Assembly (NCBI GenBank): GCA_963799425.1
Contig: CAWCXA010000012.1
Span: forward strand, 1 to 64,000
DNA: 64,000 nt
Source: CAVWSM01 sp963799425
GTDB taxonomy: Bacteria; Actinomycetota; Actinomycetes; Jiangellales; Jiangellaceae
Direction of reading: 5' to 3'
The translations under genes were made by a program, and so were the position numbers. The notes beneath the pieces are model-generated. The model made no database searches. It saw only the letters and a list, made by a program, of their open reading frames with translations, and was not told where the DNA came from. This document shows positions 50,331-59,962 of this stretch, piece by piece. Positions within the stretch are counted from its first letter, which is position 1. Every line of letters starts with the position of its first letter.

Positions 50331-50849
50331 CCGCCCCGCTCCGTTCCCTACGGTCGCTCGATCACGGGCGTGCGGGCTCGATGGGCGCGACGGAACCAAC
50401 CTGAGCCTGGCGCGGCTACGGTGCCGGCGAGCAGGTTTCGATTTCGTTCACGATCGTGTCGATGCGGACGAAGCACCAGCCTGGGCTAAGGCCCAGGGCC
50501 TTAGGGATCTGGCGGCTCCCGCTCTCTCGGCCAACGGGACGGCGCGCCGCCACGTCCACTGGGCGGTAGAAGCGGCGAACGAGCGGCTCAGCGGAGTCGA
50601 GCGGAGCGCAACTACACCATCTTCCAGAAGTGCTGGCAGCCGGACAGCGAGGTTCTGACCGCCACGAGCAAGCTCGCACGCAAGCCGCTCGCAGACAAGT
50701 GCGCGATTGAGATCGGCGGTGTGAACACGTCGCGGCGTGCATGTGCAGCCGGGTCCTTCGACCGAGGAGGCTGTGGTGGGGTACGAACCGAAGAACGCGA
50801 CGGCAACCACAGTTCTCAACGAGAACGGCGAGACCACCTAAGACGGTCC
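50331..50849. other. Mixed remnant stretch
   Basis: No intact gene. A plus-strand frame from about 50590 (NYTIFQKCWQPDSEVLTATS, KLARKPLADKCAIEIGG) followed in the next frame by STEEAVVGYEPKNATATTVL and a TAA at 50839-50841 looks like the tail of a lost gene of unknown family. Confidence 0.35.
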
Positions 50850-51126
50850 ACTCGAAACGGGCCGGACCTTTACCACGATTCAAGTTGACGCCGTCGATGC
50901 CGCCATCACCGGGGATGTACCGTCCCCGCCACCGGTACTCGGCGCGCAGCCAGTCGTCCAGTTCGGTCATGCCAGCGCCGACGTCCTCGATGGTCATGTC
51001 ATGGGTGAGGCCGTTCGCGATCATCCAGTCGGTAGCGGCGCGGTACCGGACAGCACGGCACGCGTACTTGCCGGTGCGGTCGTCGACGTGGGAGTCGCAT
51101 GACTGAGTGGTGGAGGTCCAAGTCAT
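50850..51126 (-). pseudogene. SAM-methyltransferase-like protein, N-terminal remnant
   Basis: From ATG 51126 the frame has KYACRAVRYRAATDWMIANG, IEDVGAGMTELDDWLRAEYR and WRGRYIPGDGGIDGVNLN. The D-V-G-A-G-x-T-E motif is methyltransferase motif I as found in phage and plasmid proteins of this kind. It degenerates after FEWTVLGGLAVL, where the family continues with E-V-L-E-H. Remnant of mobile DNA. Confidence 0.45.
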
Positions 51127-51204
51127 TGGTGAACCCAGCCTTTCTGGATCAACAGGTCGGGTCATCAGCCCTGCCGTGAAGGTCCATGTCTGTGGTCAGT
51201 GCAG

Positions 51205-52053
51205 CTATTCGGTGGCCTTCGCCGCCCGCTGGATGACGCGTGTCACCGACTTCGGATCCGAGACCAGGCCTAGGTGGCCGCCCTTGAATTCGGAGATGGT
51301 GGAGCCCGCGTGGTCGGCCATGGCTCTTTGCGCGGTTGGCGGGATGACCCGGTCCACGGTCCCGACGAGGTACCACGACGGGATCGTCCGCCACGCGGGG
51401 ATTCCGGACGGTTCGTTGAGGGCACCCAGGGTGACCGGCCGTTGGGACGCGGACAGCACCGCGGCCTCGTCGGCGGGCAGCCCGTTGGCGAACGCGGTGG
51501 GGAAGATGGACGCCTTCAGATATACGTCGGAGTCCGGCGTCGGCGGAAGGGTCGCGGGGACGAAGTCGAACACAGTGGTGGGATCGGGGACTGCGAGTGC
51601 AGACTCTGGCCCGGCAAGCGGCTCTACGGTCTGACCTTCGTCGGGGACCAACCCGTCGACGTAGACGAGGGCCCGGACGTCGGGATTACCGGTGGCAGCG
51701 TTGGTGATGACCGCCGCGCCGTAGGAGTGGCCGACGAGTATCACCGGGCCGGTGTGCGCGTGGAGGTAGGCGGCCAGGTAGGCGGCGTCCCCGGACAGCG
51801 ACCGTAGGGGGTTCGGCACGGCAGCGACGGTGTAGCCGTCGTCCTGCAGCCTCTCAACGACCCCGCGCCAGCTCGAGGCGTCGGCCCAGGCACCGTGCAC
51901 GAGCACCACGGTGGGCTTTGTCTTCCCCGGCCGAGAGTCGTCGGCGATTGCACCGTGCGGCCGGACGACGGCGAGGGCGGTAAGGAGGATGCCGGCGGCG
52001 ATACCGACGGCGACGCGGCCAATCCGCGATAGTGATGCGGCAAAAGCTGACAT
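51205..52053 (-). CDS. Exported alpha/beta hydrolase
   Basis: 282 aa. Signal peptide about residues 1-38 (GRVAVGIAAGILLTALAVVR), then the hydrolase core: VVLVHGAWADASSWRGVVER (oxyanion HGAW), nucleophile Ser in PVILVGHSYGAAVITNAA, acid residue in WYLVGTVDRVIPP and His in FKGGHLGLVSDP. EstC/PHB-depolymerase-like family with the GHSYGA elbow. Works outside the membrane. Substrate unknown. 107 bases upstream of the lipoprotein gene's end on the same strand. Confidence 0.9.
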   Translation of the reverse strand: MSAFAASLSRIGRVAVGIAAGILLTALAVVRPHGAIADDSRPGKTKPTVVLVHGAWADASSWRGVVERLQDDGYTVAAVPNPLRSLSGDAAYLAAYLHAHTGPVILVGHSYGAAVITNAATGNPDVRALVYVDGLVPDEGQTVEPLAGPESALAVPDPTTVFDFVPATLPPTPDSDVYLKASIFPTAFANGLPADEAAVLSASQRPVTLGALNEPSGIPAWRTIPSWYLVGTVDRVIPPTAQRAMADHAGSTISEFKGGHLGLVSDPKSVTRVIQRAAKATE

Positions 52054-52160
52054 GGTCGGGTCCTGTCTCTTGGTGTTGTGGTTGCCTCCTGGGCCGGTAT
52101 GCCCTGGCGGTTTGCGGGTCTGGACAGTCCGCAGTCGAAATTGACCGAAACACTGGTGGC

Positions 52161-52718
52161 TTAATAGCCGGGGATAGGTCCTTGGGTGACGCCGGCCGAA
52201 CCGGGGTCAGTGATCGGTGCGCCGGCCGGGGAGACGACGGACCACACGCCGCCGTTGAGGTTCAGTCCCTCGCCGTTGGTCTGGCCGGGCGCGGAGTCGC
52301 CAACGAAGGTGTAGACGGGGTGTCCGGCGACCGTGAGCTGGAGAGCTCCGCCCGGTCGTGTGGTGGTGCCGAGCTTGCCGGTGAGTCCGGGGAGCGACGC
52401 CGGCAGCGACGCTGGCGCCGGAACGAACGGCCAGGACGCTACGCACGCCGCATCCGTGCAGGTCGACTCAGTGCTCGTGTCGTTGGCGAAGTCGTAAACC
52501 GTTCGGCCCTTGCCGTCGACGAGGATCGTGCCAAGCGACGTGGCCTGCGCGCTCACCGCGTCCCCCGTGGCTCGCGGCGCTGCCACCGACCCGGTGGAGC
52601 CGCCGGAGTCGCTGCCGCAGCCGGCCGCGGTCAGTGCGAGCGCAATCGCCGCGATGGACATCGCCTTGACCTGGCGACGTCCGCGGCAAAGTGTGTCGGA
52701 CTCCCTCTCGGTGATCAC
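52161..52718 (-). CDS. COG4315-type lipoprotein with Yx(F/W/Y)xxD repeats
   Basis: 185 aa from GTG 52718, seven bases after AAAGGAGG. Signal and lipobox ALALTAAGC, Ser/Gly linker, then two copies of the family motif: GRTVYDFANDTS and HPVYTFVGDSA, with the disulfide pair CTDAACVASW. Periplasmic/surface lipoprotein of unknown role, sometimes linked to redox stress. Divergent from the LuxR gene; the region 52719-52957 is its promoter. Confidence 0.9.
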   Translation of the reverse strand: MITERESDTLCRGRRQVKAMSIAAIALALTAAGCGSDSGGSTGSVAAPRATGDAVSAQATSLGTILVDGKGRTVYDFANDTSTESTCTDAACVASWPFVPAPASLPASLPGLTGKLGTTTRPGGALQLTVAGHPVYTFVGDSAPGQTNGEGLNLNGGVWSVVSPAGAPITDPGSAGVTQGPIPGY

Positions 52719-52957
52719 TGTTGTGCCTCCTTTGTGAGCTGGCCTGGTCTTCACCACTCACACTCGTGCTGGTGGAGGCGCGTCGCCCCAGTGAAGACCC
52801 GGGCTCGTCCCCTGGTCCGCCGACCAAGGCACCACCAGACCGGCGTGGTGGACGCACCCAGGGCGCCATCCCGTTCTCGACACCCGAGTCACGGGCGGAG
52901 CTCCGATCGAGGGCGCCGCCCCTGGCGTCCCCTTCGGGCGTGCTCGACACTTGTCCT

Positions 52958-55711
52958 GTGCCAGTGCTGCGCGGTCGGCAGACCGAGTGCGAGGCTCTGG
53001 ACCTGCTGGTGGAGGCGGTGCGGGCGGGTCGGAGTTCGGTGCTCGTCGTGCGCGGCGAATCCGGAAGCGGCAAGACGGCGTTGCTGGAGTATCTGCGAGA
53101 TCGGGCGTCGGGGTGCCGCGTGGCAAGAGCCGTGGGCGTGGAGTCGGAGATGGAGCTCGCGTTCGCGGGCCTGCATCAACTCTGTGGCCCGATCCTCGAT
53201 TCGGTGGAGCAGCTGCCCGTCCCGCAGCGGGATGCCTTGCGGGTGGCGTTCGGGTTATCGTCGGGCGAGGCCCCGGATCGCTTCCTCGTGGGTCTGGCCG
53301 TCCTGGGCCTGCTGTCCGAACTGGCGGATGAGCGGCCATTAGTCTGCTTGGTCGATGACGCGCAGTGGCTCGACCGGGGCTCCGCGCAGGCTCTGGCGTT
53401 CGTCGCACGACGGTTGATGGCGGAGCCTGTCGCCTTGGTGTTCGCGGTACGTGAGCCCAGCGACGAGCGCGACCTGATCGGCTTGCCGGAGCTCCTGATG
53501 CACGGGCTCGGCGACGCCGATGCGCACGACCTGCTGAGAATGGCGATTCCAGGACGACTGGACGAGCGGGTGCGGGACCGGATCGTCGCCGAGTCACGCG
53601 GCAACCCGCTCGCTCTGATGGAGTTGCCTCGTGGGTTGACCTCGACAGAGCTGGCGGGCGGCTTCGGACTGCCGGACACAATGGCGCTCTCGGGTCGGAT
53701 CGAAGAAAGCTTTCGGCGGCGGCTCCAGTCCCTTCCCGTGCCGACCCAACGGCTGCTGCTGGTGGCGGCGGCCGAGCCGATCGGCGACTCGGCCTTGCTG
53801 TGGCGGGCAGCTGACCGGCTCGGCATCGGCCGCGACGTGGCGGCACCGGCGCAGGCCGCCGGGTTGATCGACATCGGTGCCCGGGTCCGGTTCCGTCACC
53901 CGCTCGTACGCTCCGCGGCCTACCGGGCCGCAGCCCTGGATGAGCGTAAACAGGTGCATCGGGCACTTGCCCAGGCGACTGATCCGCAGGCCGATCCTGA
54001 TCGCCGTGCGTGGCACGGCGCCCACGCCGCATTCGGGCCCGATGAGGACGTCGCCGCCGAACTGGAGCGATCGGCCGGCCGGGCGCAGAGCCGCGGCGGC
54101 GTCGCGGCAGCAGCGGCGTTCCTGCAGCGAGCGACCGAGCTGACACCCGACCCGGCGCGTCGCGGAGCGCGGGCTCTCGCCGCTGCGCAGGCAAAGTTGG
54201 AGGCCGGCGCGCCTGACGCGGCGTACGAGCTGCTCGCGACCGCGGAGATAAGCGCGCTTGATGAGCTTCAGCGCTCGCGGCTGGAGCGGCTGCGCGCGCA
54301 GATGGTGTTTGCCCGTAAGCGGGGCAGCGACGCACCGCCCTTGCTGCTCCACGCCGCCAAGCGCCTCGAACCGCTTGATTCCAACTTGGCGCGTGAGACC
54401 TATCTCGATGCGCTCGGAGCGGCCATCTTCGCCGGGCACCTCGGCCGGAGCAATGGGGTGCTCGACACGGCCGAGGCCGCGCGGGCGGCGCCCCCGGCAC
54501 CGCAGCCACCACGCGCGATTGACCTGCTGTTGGACGGCCTCGTGACCCGGTTCACCGAGGGCTACGCGGCGGGCGTGCCCCCGCTCGAGGCAGCACTACG
54601 TGCGTTTCGCCGACAGGATGACACCGGTTCGGACAACCTGCGCTGGCTCGGACTTGCGTGCCGCGTCGCAGCGGATCTGTGGGACGACGACGCTTGGCAC
54701 CGGCTCGCCGACCAGCATGTCCGGCTGGCTCGCGATGCCGGCGCGCTTAGCGTCCTCGCCGTCGCGGTTACCTACCGCGCCGGCGTGCATGTGCACGCCG
54801 GAGAGTTCGCCGCGGCGTCGGTGCTGAACGACGAGTCGGATGCGATCGCGCAGGCAACGGGCAGTGCGCCACTCCGATACACCTCGCTCGTCCTCGCCGC
54901 GTGGCGCGGCGAGGAGGCCCGGACGTCGGACCTGATCGAGGCCAGCGTCCGGGACGCGACCGCCAGGGGTGAGGGAAGAGCGATTACGATCGCGGACTAC
55001 GTGACCGCGGTGCTGTATAACGGTCAAGGCCGCTACGAGGCCGCGCTCGCGGCCGCCCGAAGAGCATGCGAACACGACCAGCTGAATCTGCTCGGCTGGG
55101 CACTGATCGAGCTGGTTGAGGCGGGCGCCCGAAGCGGCAAGACCGAGGTGGCCGCTGCCGCCCTCCGACGACTAGGCGAGCGGACACGTGCCAGCGGCAC
55201 GGACTGGGCGCTGGGGATCGAGGCCCGCTCGCGCGGCCTGCTGAGCAATGGGCAGGTTGCTGAAGCCCTTTACCGAGAGGCCATCGAGCGACTTTCCCGG
55301 ACCCGTATCGCCGTCCATCGGGCTCGAGCCGAACTCCTCTACGGCGAATGGCTACGTCGCGAGAACCGGCGCCAAGACGCGCGCGAGCAACTCCATCGCG
55401 CGTACGAGATGTTCAGTCGCATTGGCGCCGAAGCATTCGCCGAACGCGCCCGCCACGAGCTCCTGGCCACCGGCGAGACCGTGCGCAAACGGACCGTTGA
55501 AACGCTCGACGAGCTCACGGCCCAGGAGGCGCAGATCGCCCGGCTGGCCCGTGCGGGGCAGACGAACCCGGAGATCGGCGCCAAACTCTTCATCAGTCCG
55601 CGCACCGTCGAGTGGCACTTACGCAAGGTGTACACCAAGCTCGACATCAGCTCCCGCAGAGAACTCGACGACGCGCTGCCCAGCGACGAGGGCGCCGCCC
55701 AACCGGCATAG
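52958..55711 (+). CDS. LAL-type LuxR regulator (917 aa)
   Basis: GTG 52958 chosen because homology starts at once (VPVLRGRQTECEALDLLVEA). P-loop VVRGESGSGKTALLEYL, second conserved strand RAVGVESEMELAFAGLHQLC, Walker B PLVCLVDDAQWLD, arginine-finger region RGNPLALMELPRGL, then helical repeats to about 840, and HTH LTAQEAQIARLARAGQTNPE, IGAKLFISPRTVEWHLRKVY. ATP-dependent activator; the inducer is not known. The upstream frame is open to 52721 but non-homologous. Divergent lipoprotein/hydrolase genes may be its targets. Confidence 0.93.
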   Translation: MPVLRGRQTECEALDLLVEAVRAGRSSVLVVRGESGSGKTALLEYLRDRASGCRVARAVGVESEMELAFAGLHQLCGPILDSVEQLPVPQRDALRVAFGLSSGEAPDRFLVGLAVLGLLSELADERPLVCLVDDAQWLDRGSAQALAFVARRLMAEPVALVFAVREPSDERDLIGLPELLMHGLGDADAHDLLRMAIPGRLDERVRDRIVAESRGNPLALMELPRGLTSTELAGGFGLPDTMALSGRIEESFRRRLQSLPVPTQRLLLVAAAEPIGDSALLWRAADRLGIGRDVAAPAQAAGLIDIGARVRFRHPLVRSAAYRAAALDERKQVHRALAQATDPQADPDRRAWHGAHAAFGPDEDVAAELERSAGRAQSRGGVAAAAAFLQRATELTPDPARRGARALAAAQAKLEAGAPDAAYELLATAEISALDELQRSRLERLRAQMVFARKRGSDAPPLLLHAAKRLEPLDSNLARETYLDALGAAIFAGHLGRSNGVLDTAEAARAAPPAPQPPRAIDLLLDGLVTRFTEGYAAGVPPLEAALRAFRRQDDTGSDNLRWLGLACRVAADLWDDDAWHRLADQHVRLARDAGALSVLAVAVTYRAGVHVHAGEFAAASVLNDESDAIAQATGSAPLRYTSLVLAAWRGEEARTSDLIEASVRDATARGEGRAITIADYVTAVLYNGQGRYEAALAAARRACEHDQLNLLGWALIELVEAGARSGKTEVAAAALRRLGERTRASGTDWALGIEARSRGLLSNGQVAEALYREAIERLSRTRIAVHRARAELLYGEWLRRENRRQDAREQLHRAYEMFSRIGAEAFAERARHELLATGETVRKRTVETLDELTAQEAQIARLARAGQTNPEIGAKLFISPRTVEWHLRKVYTKLDISSRRELDDALPSDEGAAQPA

Positions 55712-55974
55712 CCGACGACGCCCCCGCCCTGCGCCGGCCCCGGATGGCCGCCGGCGTCGGCCGGAGAGATCGTGACGGCGGAGACATTCGGGCGACCATC
55801 GGTGGCGGGGCCCTGCTTCACATGTGCGTGCCTGGGGATGGCTGAACCGCAGGCGCCGGGCATCCGACCAGGGCATCCACAGGCGCGACGGTCCTCCTGA
55901 AGCACGACCCTGATGCCAGTACCAGTCCCAACTGGCATTCACAGATGCCGCGAGCATCAGAAGGAGAGGACGAC

Positions 55975-56265
55975 ATGTCAGTCACTCCACTTCGCAGTGG
56001 CGTCAAGGAAAGCACCCACGCCCGTGGGCTGGCACATCCGCAGCGCCGGGAGTTGGCATATCGCGCCAGCGACGGTCTCGAGGTGACGCTCCTCTGGCAT
56101 ACGGCAACCGACGAACTCGTGGTCTGCGTCTCCGACCAGCGTTACGGCGGCCAGTTCGAGATCCGCCCTGAACGCCATGGGGCACTCGACGCCTACTACC
56201 ACCCCTACGCGTATGCCGCCGCCTTCAACGAGGTACACCACCAGGGCGACTCGCTCGCAGGCTAA
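55975..56265 (+). CDS. Small conserved protein of unknown function
   Basis: 96 aa from ATG 55975, seven bases after AAGGAGAG. RRELAYRASDGLEVTLLWHT and LVVCVSDQRYGGQFEIRPER, ALDAYYHPYAYAA: a compact beta-rich fold found as single genes in actinobacteria. No catalytic residues recognised. Confidence 0.7.
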   Translation: MSVTPLRSGVKESTHARGLAHPQRRELAYRASDGLEVTLLWHTATDELVVCVSDQRYGGQFEIRPERHGALDAYYHPYAYAAAFNEVHHQGDSLAG

Positions 56266-56682
56266 CGAGGTTGTCCCGGACGAGGAGTTTGTCGAAAACG
56301 CGATGCGCGAGAGCGCGGATGGCCTTCTGGTCGATGGGCGAGCGCCAGGGATGGGAGCGGTCCAGTCGGTGATTCACCCCTAGGTCGATAACCCCTCTCG
56401 CCACGGATGACCGCGCTCGTCGAGCGAATGGCGAGCGAGTGATTCATCCCTCGGTCCGGTTTGCCGTCGCCTGCTCGATCCTCGTCGTCCAACTCCGAGC
56501 ACATCAGAACCCTGGGGCGGCGGGAAAACAACGGACCCGGGGAACGTCGTCCGAGCACCTCGCGGCTATCGCTGACGTTTGGGCATCACGGCGCCGTGTG
56601 CAGTGGGCGCTGTCGGATGTAACTCGCGTGGGACACCGCTGTGCAGGGCCGGCTCCCGCAGTGCAGGCGACAGTGCCCTCGC
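56266..56682. other. Stretch without recognised gene
   Basis: Poor frames only. Two stretches (GGTGATTCACCCC near 56368 and GTGATTCATCCC near 56441) are short direct repeats of unknown meaning. Confidence 0.45.
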
Positions 56683-57819
56683 TCAGTCCGACGTGTTCTC
56701 GCTCATCCAGGAAGCCTCCTGCGCCGCCCTGCCACCGTCGGTGCGCTGCGAGGCGATCTGTCGGGCGATGTGGCGCGCATCCCGGTTCACGCCACCGATC
56801 AAGGACGAGGCCGCCGTGGACAGGAAGAATAGGCCGATGAAGTAGAGCCCAGGCTCCGATCGGACGACTCCGCGCTCATGCCTAGGTTCGCCGTCCGGAT
56901 CGAAGACGGGGAGATCGATCCAGCTCAGGTCAGTAATGAAGCCGGTGCACCAGATCACGTTGGCGACGTCGAGGTTTTCACCGTCTGCGAGCATCGGCAG
57001 ACCCTCGCATACGCCGGTCATTCGGGGCACCCGCGTGATTCCCGCCCGGATGAGGTCCTTCCGTCTGACCCGGGCGAGCGGGAGGCCCCGGCCGCTCAGC
57101 CGCTGTCGAGCCTTCCGGCCGATCGGCGTCCGCACGGTGAGGACGTGCGAGAGCAGGAACCAGAATGGCGGCGTGAACAGCCGATCCGGGCCGCTCCCGG
57201 CGCGGACCGGCTCCTGGCCGGTATCCCGGCCGGACAGCCAGGTCTGGTGATCTCGTGACGATTCGAGCGCGATCTCGGCCCCCGAATTTCCGGCGCCGAC
57301 CACCAGGACGCCGCCATCCCGTAGCTGCGACGGGCTACGGTACGCGCTCGAATGGAGTTGCACGATGCTCGAATCGAGCTCACCAGCGAACACCGGAATC
57401 CGTGGGGTCTGGTAGCCGCCCGTTGCCACCACCACGTTGTTCGCCCTGTACCGGGTCCGCCCGGATGTGACCACGTACCCGCCGTCCTCCCGGGAGAGCC
57501 CGTCAACGCGGATCCCGGTGCGGACCGGAAGCCGGAAGCGGGCCGCGTACGACTCGAGGTAGTCGGCCACCTCGTCCTTCGTGGGGTACGACCATCCCGG
57601 CCCCGGGAACGACAACCCGGGCAGCCCGTCGTAGCGAGCGGGCGTGAACACCCGAAGCGAGTCCCATCGCGTACGCCAGGAGTCGCCGAGTCGCCCGTGG
57701 GCGTCCACGATGAGAAAGGACCGCCCCTGTTTCGCCAGGTGGTATCCCACTGCCAGCCCGGCCTGGCCGGCGCCGATGATCACGGTTTCGAAGCGCTCGG
57801 GGCGACCGGTGCTCGCCAT
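56683..57819 (-). CDS. Flavin-containing monooxygenase
   Basis: 378 aa from ATG 57819, seven bases after GGGAGG. FAD site ETVIIGAGQAGLAVGYHLAK, then SWRTRWDSLRVFTPARYDGL, PGWSYPTKDEVADYLESYAA, second nucleotide (NADPH) site VLVVGAGNSGAEIALESS, and late IWCTGFITDLSWID with the ATG-like motif CTGF. Belongs to class B monooxygenases/CzcO-like proteins that oxygenate N, S or carbonyl groups. Alone on its strand between the small gene and the TPR-LuxR gene. Confidence 0.9.
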   Translation of the reverse strand: MASTGRPERFETVIIGAGQAGLAVGYHLAKQGRSFLIVDAHGRLGDSWRTRWDSLRVFTPARYDGLPGLSFPGPGWSYPTKDEVADYLESYAARFRLPVRTGIRVDGLSREDGGYVVTSGRTRYRANNVVVATGGYQTPRIPVFAGELDSSIVQLHSSAYRSPSQLRDGGVLVVGAGNSGAEIALESSRDHQTWLSGRDTGQEPVRAGSGPDRLFTPPFWFLLSHVLTVRTPIGRKARQRLSGRGLPLARVRRKDLIRAGITRVPRMTGVCEGLPMLADGENLDVANVIWCTGFITDLSWIDLPVFDPDGEPRHERGVVRSEPGLYFIGLFFLSTAASSLIGGVNRDARHIARQIASQRTDGGRAAQEASWMSENTSD

Positions 57820-57962
57820 GGCTATGCCTCCCCTGCCTGGTCCGGGTCGGTCGTTGCTGAGACGACTCCTACCGCTGCAAGGTATGGAGGATGCTCCGCC
57901 CCCGCATCGGCAGAACCGCCCACGGGCCCACACGTCGCTGATGAGCATTTATGCCCAACGTG

Positions 57963-59651
57963 TCAGGCGTCCTCCTGCGCAGGTGAACGGCCGCGCGGCT
58001 GGACGAGCCCGTTTTCGTAGGCATAGGCCGTGGCGGCCGCCCGGGAAGACAGGCCGAGCTTGGCGTGGATGTTGCTTACGTGTCGAGCCACTGTCTTCTC
58101 ACTGAGGAACAGTTCGTTGCCAATGCCGCGATTGGTCATCCCGGTCGCTACGAGCCGCAACACCTCCACCTCCCGAGCGGTCAGCGGATACGCCGCCTGA
58201 CCCGTCGGTCGACGGGAGAGTGCTCGCACTCGTTGAAGGTCCGGTACGGCGCCAAGTTGCTCGAACACCCACGCCGCGGCCTCCAGCTCCATCTCGGCGG
58301 CATCAGCGTCGCCGAGGAGCCTGTGGGCCTGCGCGGCGAGAACCCGTACGCGGGCAGACTCATATGGCGCGTCGAGCACCTGCCAGGCTCGCCACGCATC
58401 GCGCAGTAGGGCGAGGGCGTCCGCGCCCTTCCCTTCAGCGATCAGGCAGGCACCAACAACGGACGAGGCGGATGCCTGCAACAGCACGGCGCCCAAGGTG
58501 CCGGTCATGGCCTGGAGCTCGTCGGCGGCAGCCCTGGCGGCGGCCACGTCCCCGGCAGCAAGCATGATCTCGACGTGCGCGCTGAGCAGCCGGCGCACCC
58601 GAACATGCTCTAGACGTCCCTGTAGACGTCCGACGAGAGCTTGAGCCTCAGCCATCGCCTGACGGCTAGCTGCGGCTGCCGCGTCTGTCCTGTTCTGAGC
58701 CAGCCGAAGCAGCGCCAGACCTGGCTGGGCAGCCACCCACCGGCTCGCTTCCCGGTAGCAGCGCTCGGCGTCGCCGAATTCGCCGCGCAGCCGGTGCAGC
58801 TCTGCCAGTTCGTAGAAAGCCGCACCGGCCGCAGGCTGGCCGTCGAGCAGCGCACACGCCTGCTGGGCCTCTCCCACCGCGTCGTGCCAGGATCCCTGCA
58901 GTTGCATGATCTCAGCCCTGTGCACGAGGCACTGGCCGCGGTAGGGCACCAGGCCCGGCTGAACGTCGCACCAGTGCTTCAGTGCGGTCGTCCACTCACG
59001 GGCCCGGCGGAGGTCGAAGACCGCGTGACACTTCTCGATCACTCCGCAGTACACGATCCCGGTCGTGAGGGGAGTGACCTCGTCCGCACTGACGGCCACC
59101 ATCGCTTCGTCGAGGGACTCCATGCCGGCTGACACCTGGTCCGAGGCGATCAGTGCCTGTCCGCGGCACAGACGGCCGAAGGCCTTGACGTCGGGGTCGT
59201 CGAACCGGTCTCCGACTTCGACTACCTCTATGAACGTCGCCAACGCGTCCTGTGCCTTCCCCTCGTCGAGCTGCTGCAGTCCGTGAGGAAGCAGCAACAG
59301 TCCTCGCTCAGCAACGTCCTGTCCGTCGACCAGTTCGGCAGCCCTCGCGTACCACGCGGCCGCTCGTATGCCTTCGCCACGGAGCAGCAGCTGCAGGCCC
59401 AGCCAGCATGCCCGTCGGGCGGCGGCACAGGTTTCGTTCTCCTTGAGCCACATGTGGTAGCCACGAGCGGACAGCTCGTCGGCGCGCTCGTCCTCGCCCA
59501 CCAGATACGCCGCCGTCGACAGCAGGTCGAGATCTGCCGGCCCCAGTGGGGCCACGCGGTCTGCCTCGGAAAGTTCAGCGAAGGCGTCGGGCCAGAGTCG
59601 CTGACGGTAAGCGGCACGACCTCGCTCGACCCGGTCGCTCGCATGGTTCAT
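57963..59651 (-). CDS. TPR-LuxR transcriptional regulator (562 aa)
   Basis: No P-loop: the whole N-terminal 490 residues are helical TPR-like repeats (AELSEADRVAPLGPADLDLL onward), then LTAREVEVLRLVATGMTNRG, IGNELFLSEKTVARHVSNIH, AKLGLSSRAAATAYA as LuxR helix-turn-helix. The ligand may be a protein or peptide bound by the repeats. Divergent, across 180 bases with a palindrome, from an FAD oxidoreductase that is its probable target. Confidence 0.92.
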   Translation of the reverse strand: MNHASDRVERGRAAYRQRLWPDAFAELSEADRVAPLGPADLDLLSTAAYLVGEDERADELSARGYHMWLKENETCAAARRACWLGLQLLLRGEGIRAAAWYARAAELVDGQDVAERGLLLLPHGLQQLDEGKAQDALATFIEVVEVGDRFDDPDVKAFGRLCRGQALIASDQVSAGMESLDEAMVAVSADEVTPLTTGIVYCGVIEKCHAVFDLRRAREWTTALKHWCDVQPGLVPYRGQCLVHRAEIMQLQGSWHDAVGEAQQACALLDGQPAAGAAFYELAELHRLRGEFGDAERCYREASRWVAAQPGLALLRLAQNRTDAAAAASRQAMAEAQALVGRLQGRLEHVRVRRLLSAHVEIMLAAGDVAAARAAADELQAMTGTLGAVLLQASASSVVGACLIAEGKGADALALLRDAWRAWQVLDAPYESARVRVLAAQAHRLLGDADAAEMELEAAAWVFEQLGAVPDLQRVRALSRRPTGQAAYPLTAREVEVLRLVATGMTNRGIGNELFLSEKTVARHVSNIHAKLGLSSRAAATAYAYENGLVQPRGRSPAQEDA

Positions 59652-59731
59652 GACAAGTAGGCACCTCTATTGACTACCCTGCCACCGGCTGCCCGCTGGG
59701 TCTTCTGCTATGTCTCGAAATCGGCTACACA

Positions 59732-59745
59732 GAATTACCCAATTC
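59732..59745. promoter_or_regulatory. Inverted repeat in the TPR-LuxR / FAD oxidoreductase promoter
   Basis: GAATT-ACCC-AATTC: five-base AT-rich arms around a four-base spacer, midway between the divergent starts. Candidate operator of the TPR-LuxR protein. Confidence 0.45.
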
Positions 59746-59830
59746 CCGACGGTGCGAAATTCTCCCGACGCGGTCGGGCCCGGGCTCTCCCTAGCGTGGC
59801 TAGACCCATCAGCCACCGCAGGAGACTTCG

Positions 59831-59962
59831 ATGCACCGATCCGTCACCGACTCGGACACGACACGACGGAAGCTCTGTGACCAGGCAGCCGAGCAAGACC
59901 TCCTCCTGTCCGCAGTTGCAGGGCCCGCAGCAATGGCCGCTCCGCTGGCGACAGCATCATGA
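59831..59962 (+). CDS. 43-codon ORF translationally coupled to the FAD oxidoreductase
   Basis: ATG 59831 follows AGGAG with a six-base gap. The peptide begins MHRSVTDSDTTRRKLCDQAA and has a hydrophobic end (LLLSAVAGPAAMAAPLATAS). Its TGA overlaps the ATG of the oxidoreductase (ATGA), which otherwise lacks a clear ribosome site. So it is very likely translated and needed for expression of the next gene. One Cys; a membrane tether or small regulator is possible. Confidence 0.6.
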   Translation: MHRSVTDSDTTRRKLCDQAAEQDLLLSAVAGPAAMAAPLATAS

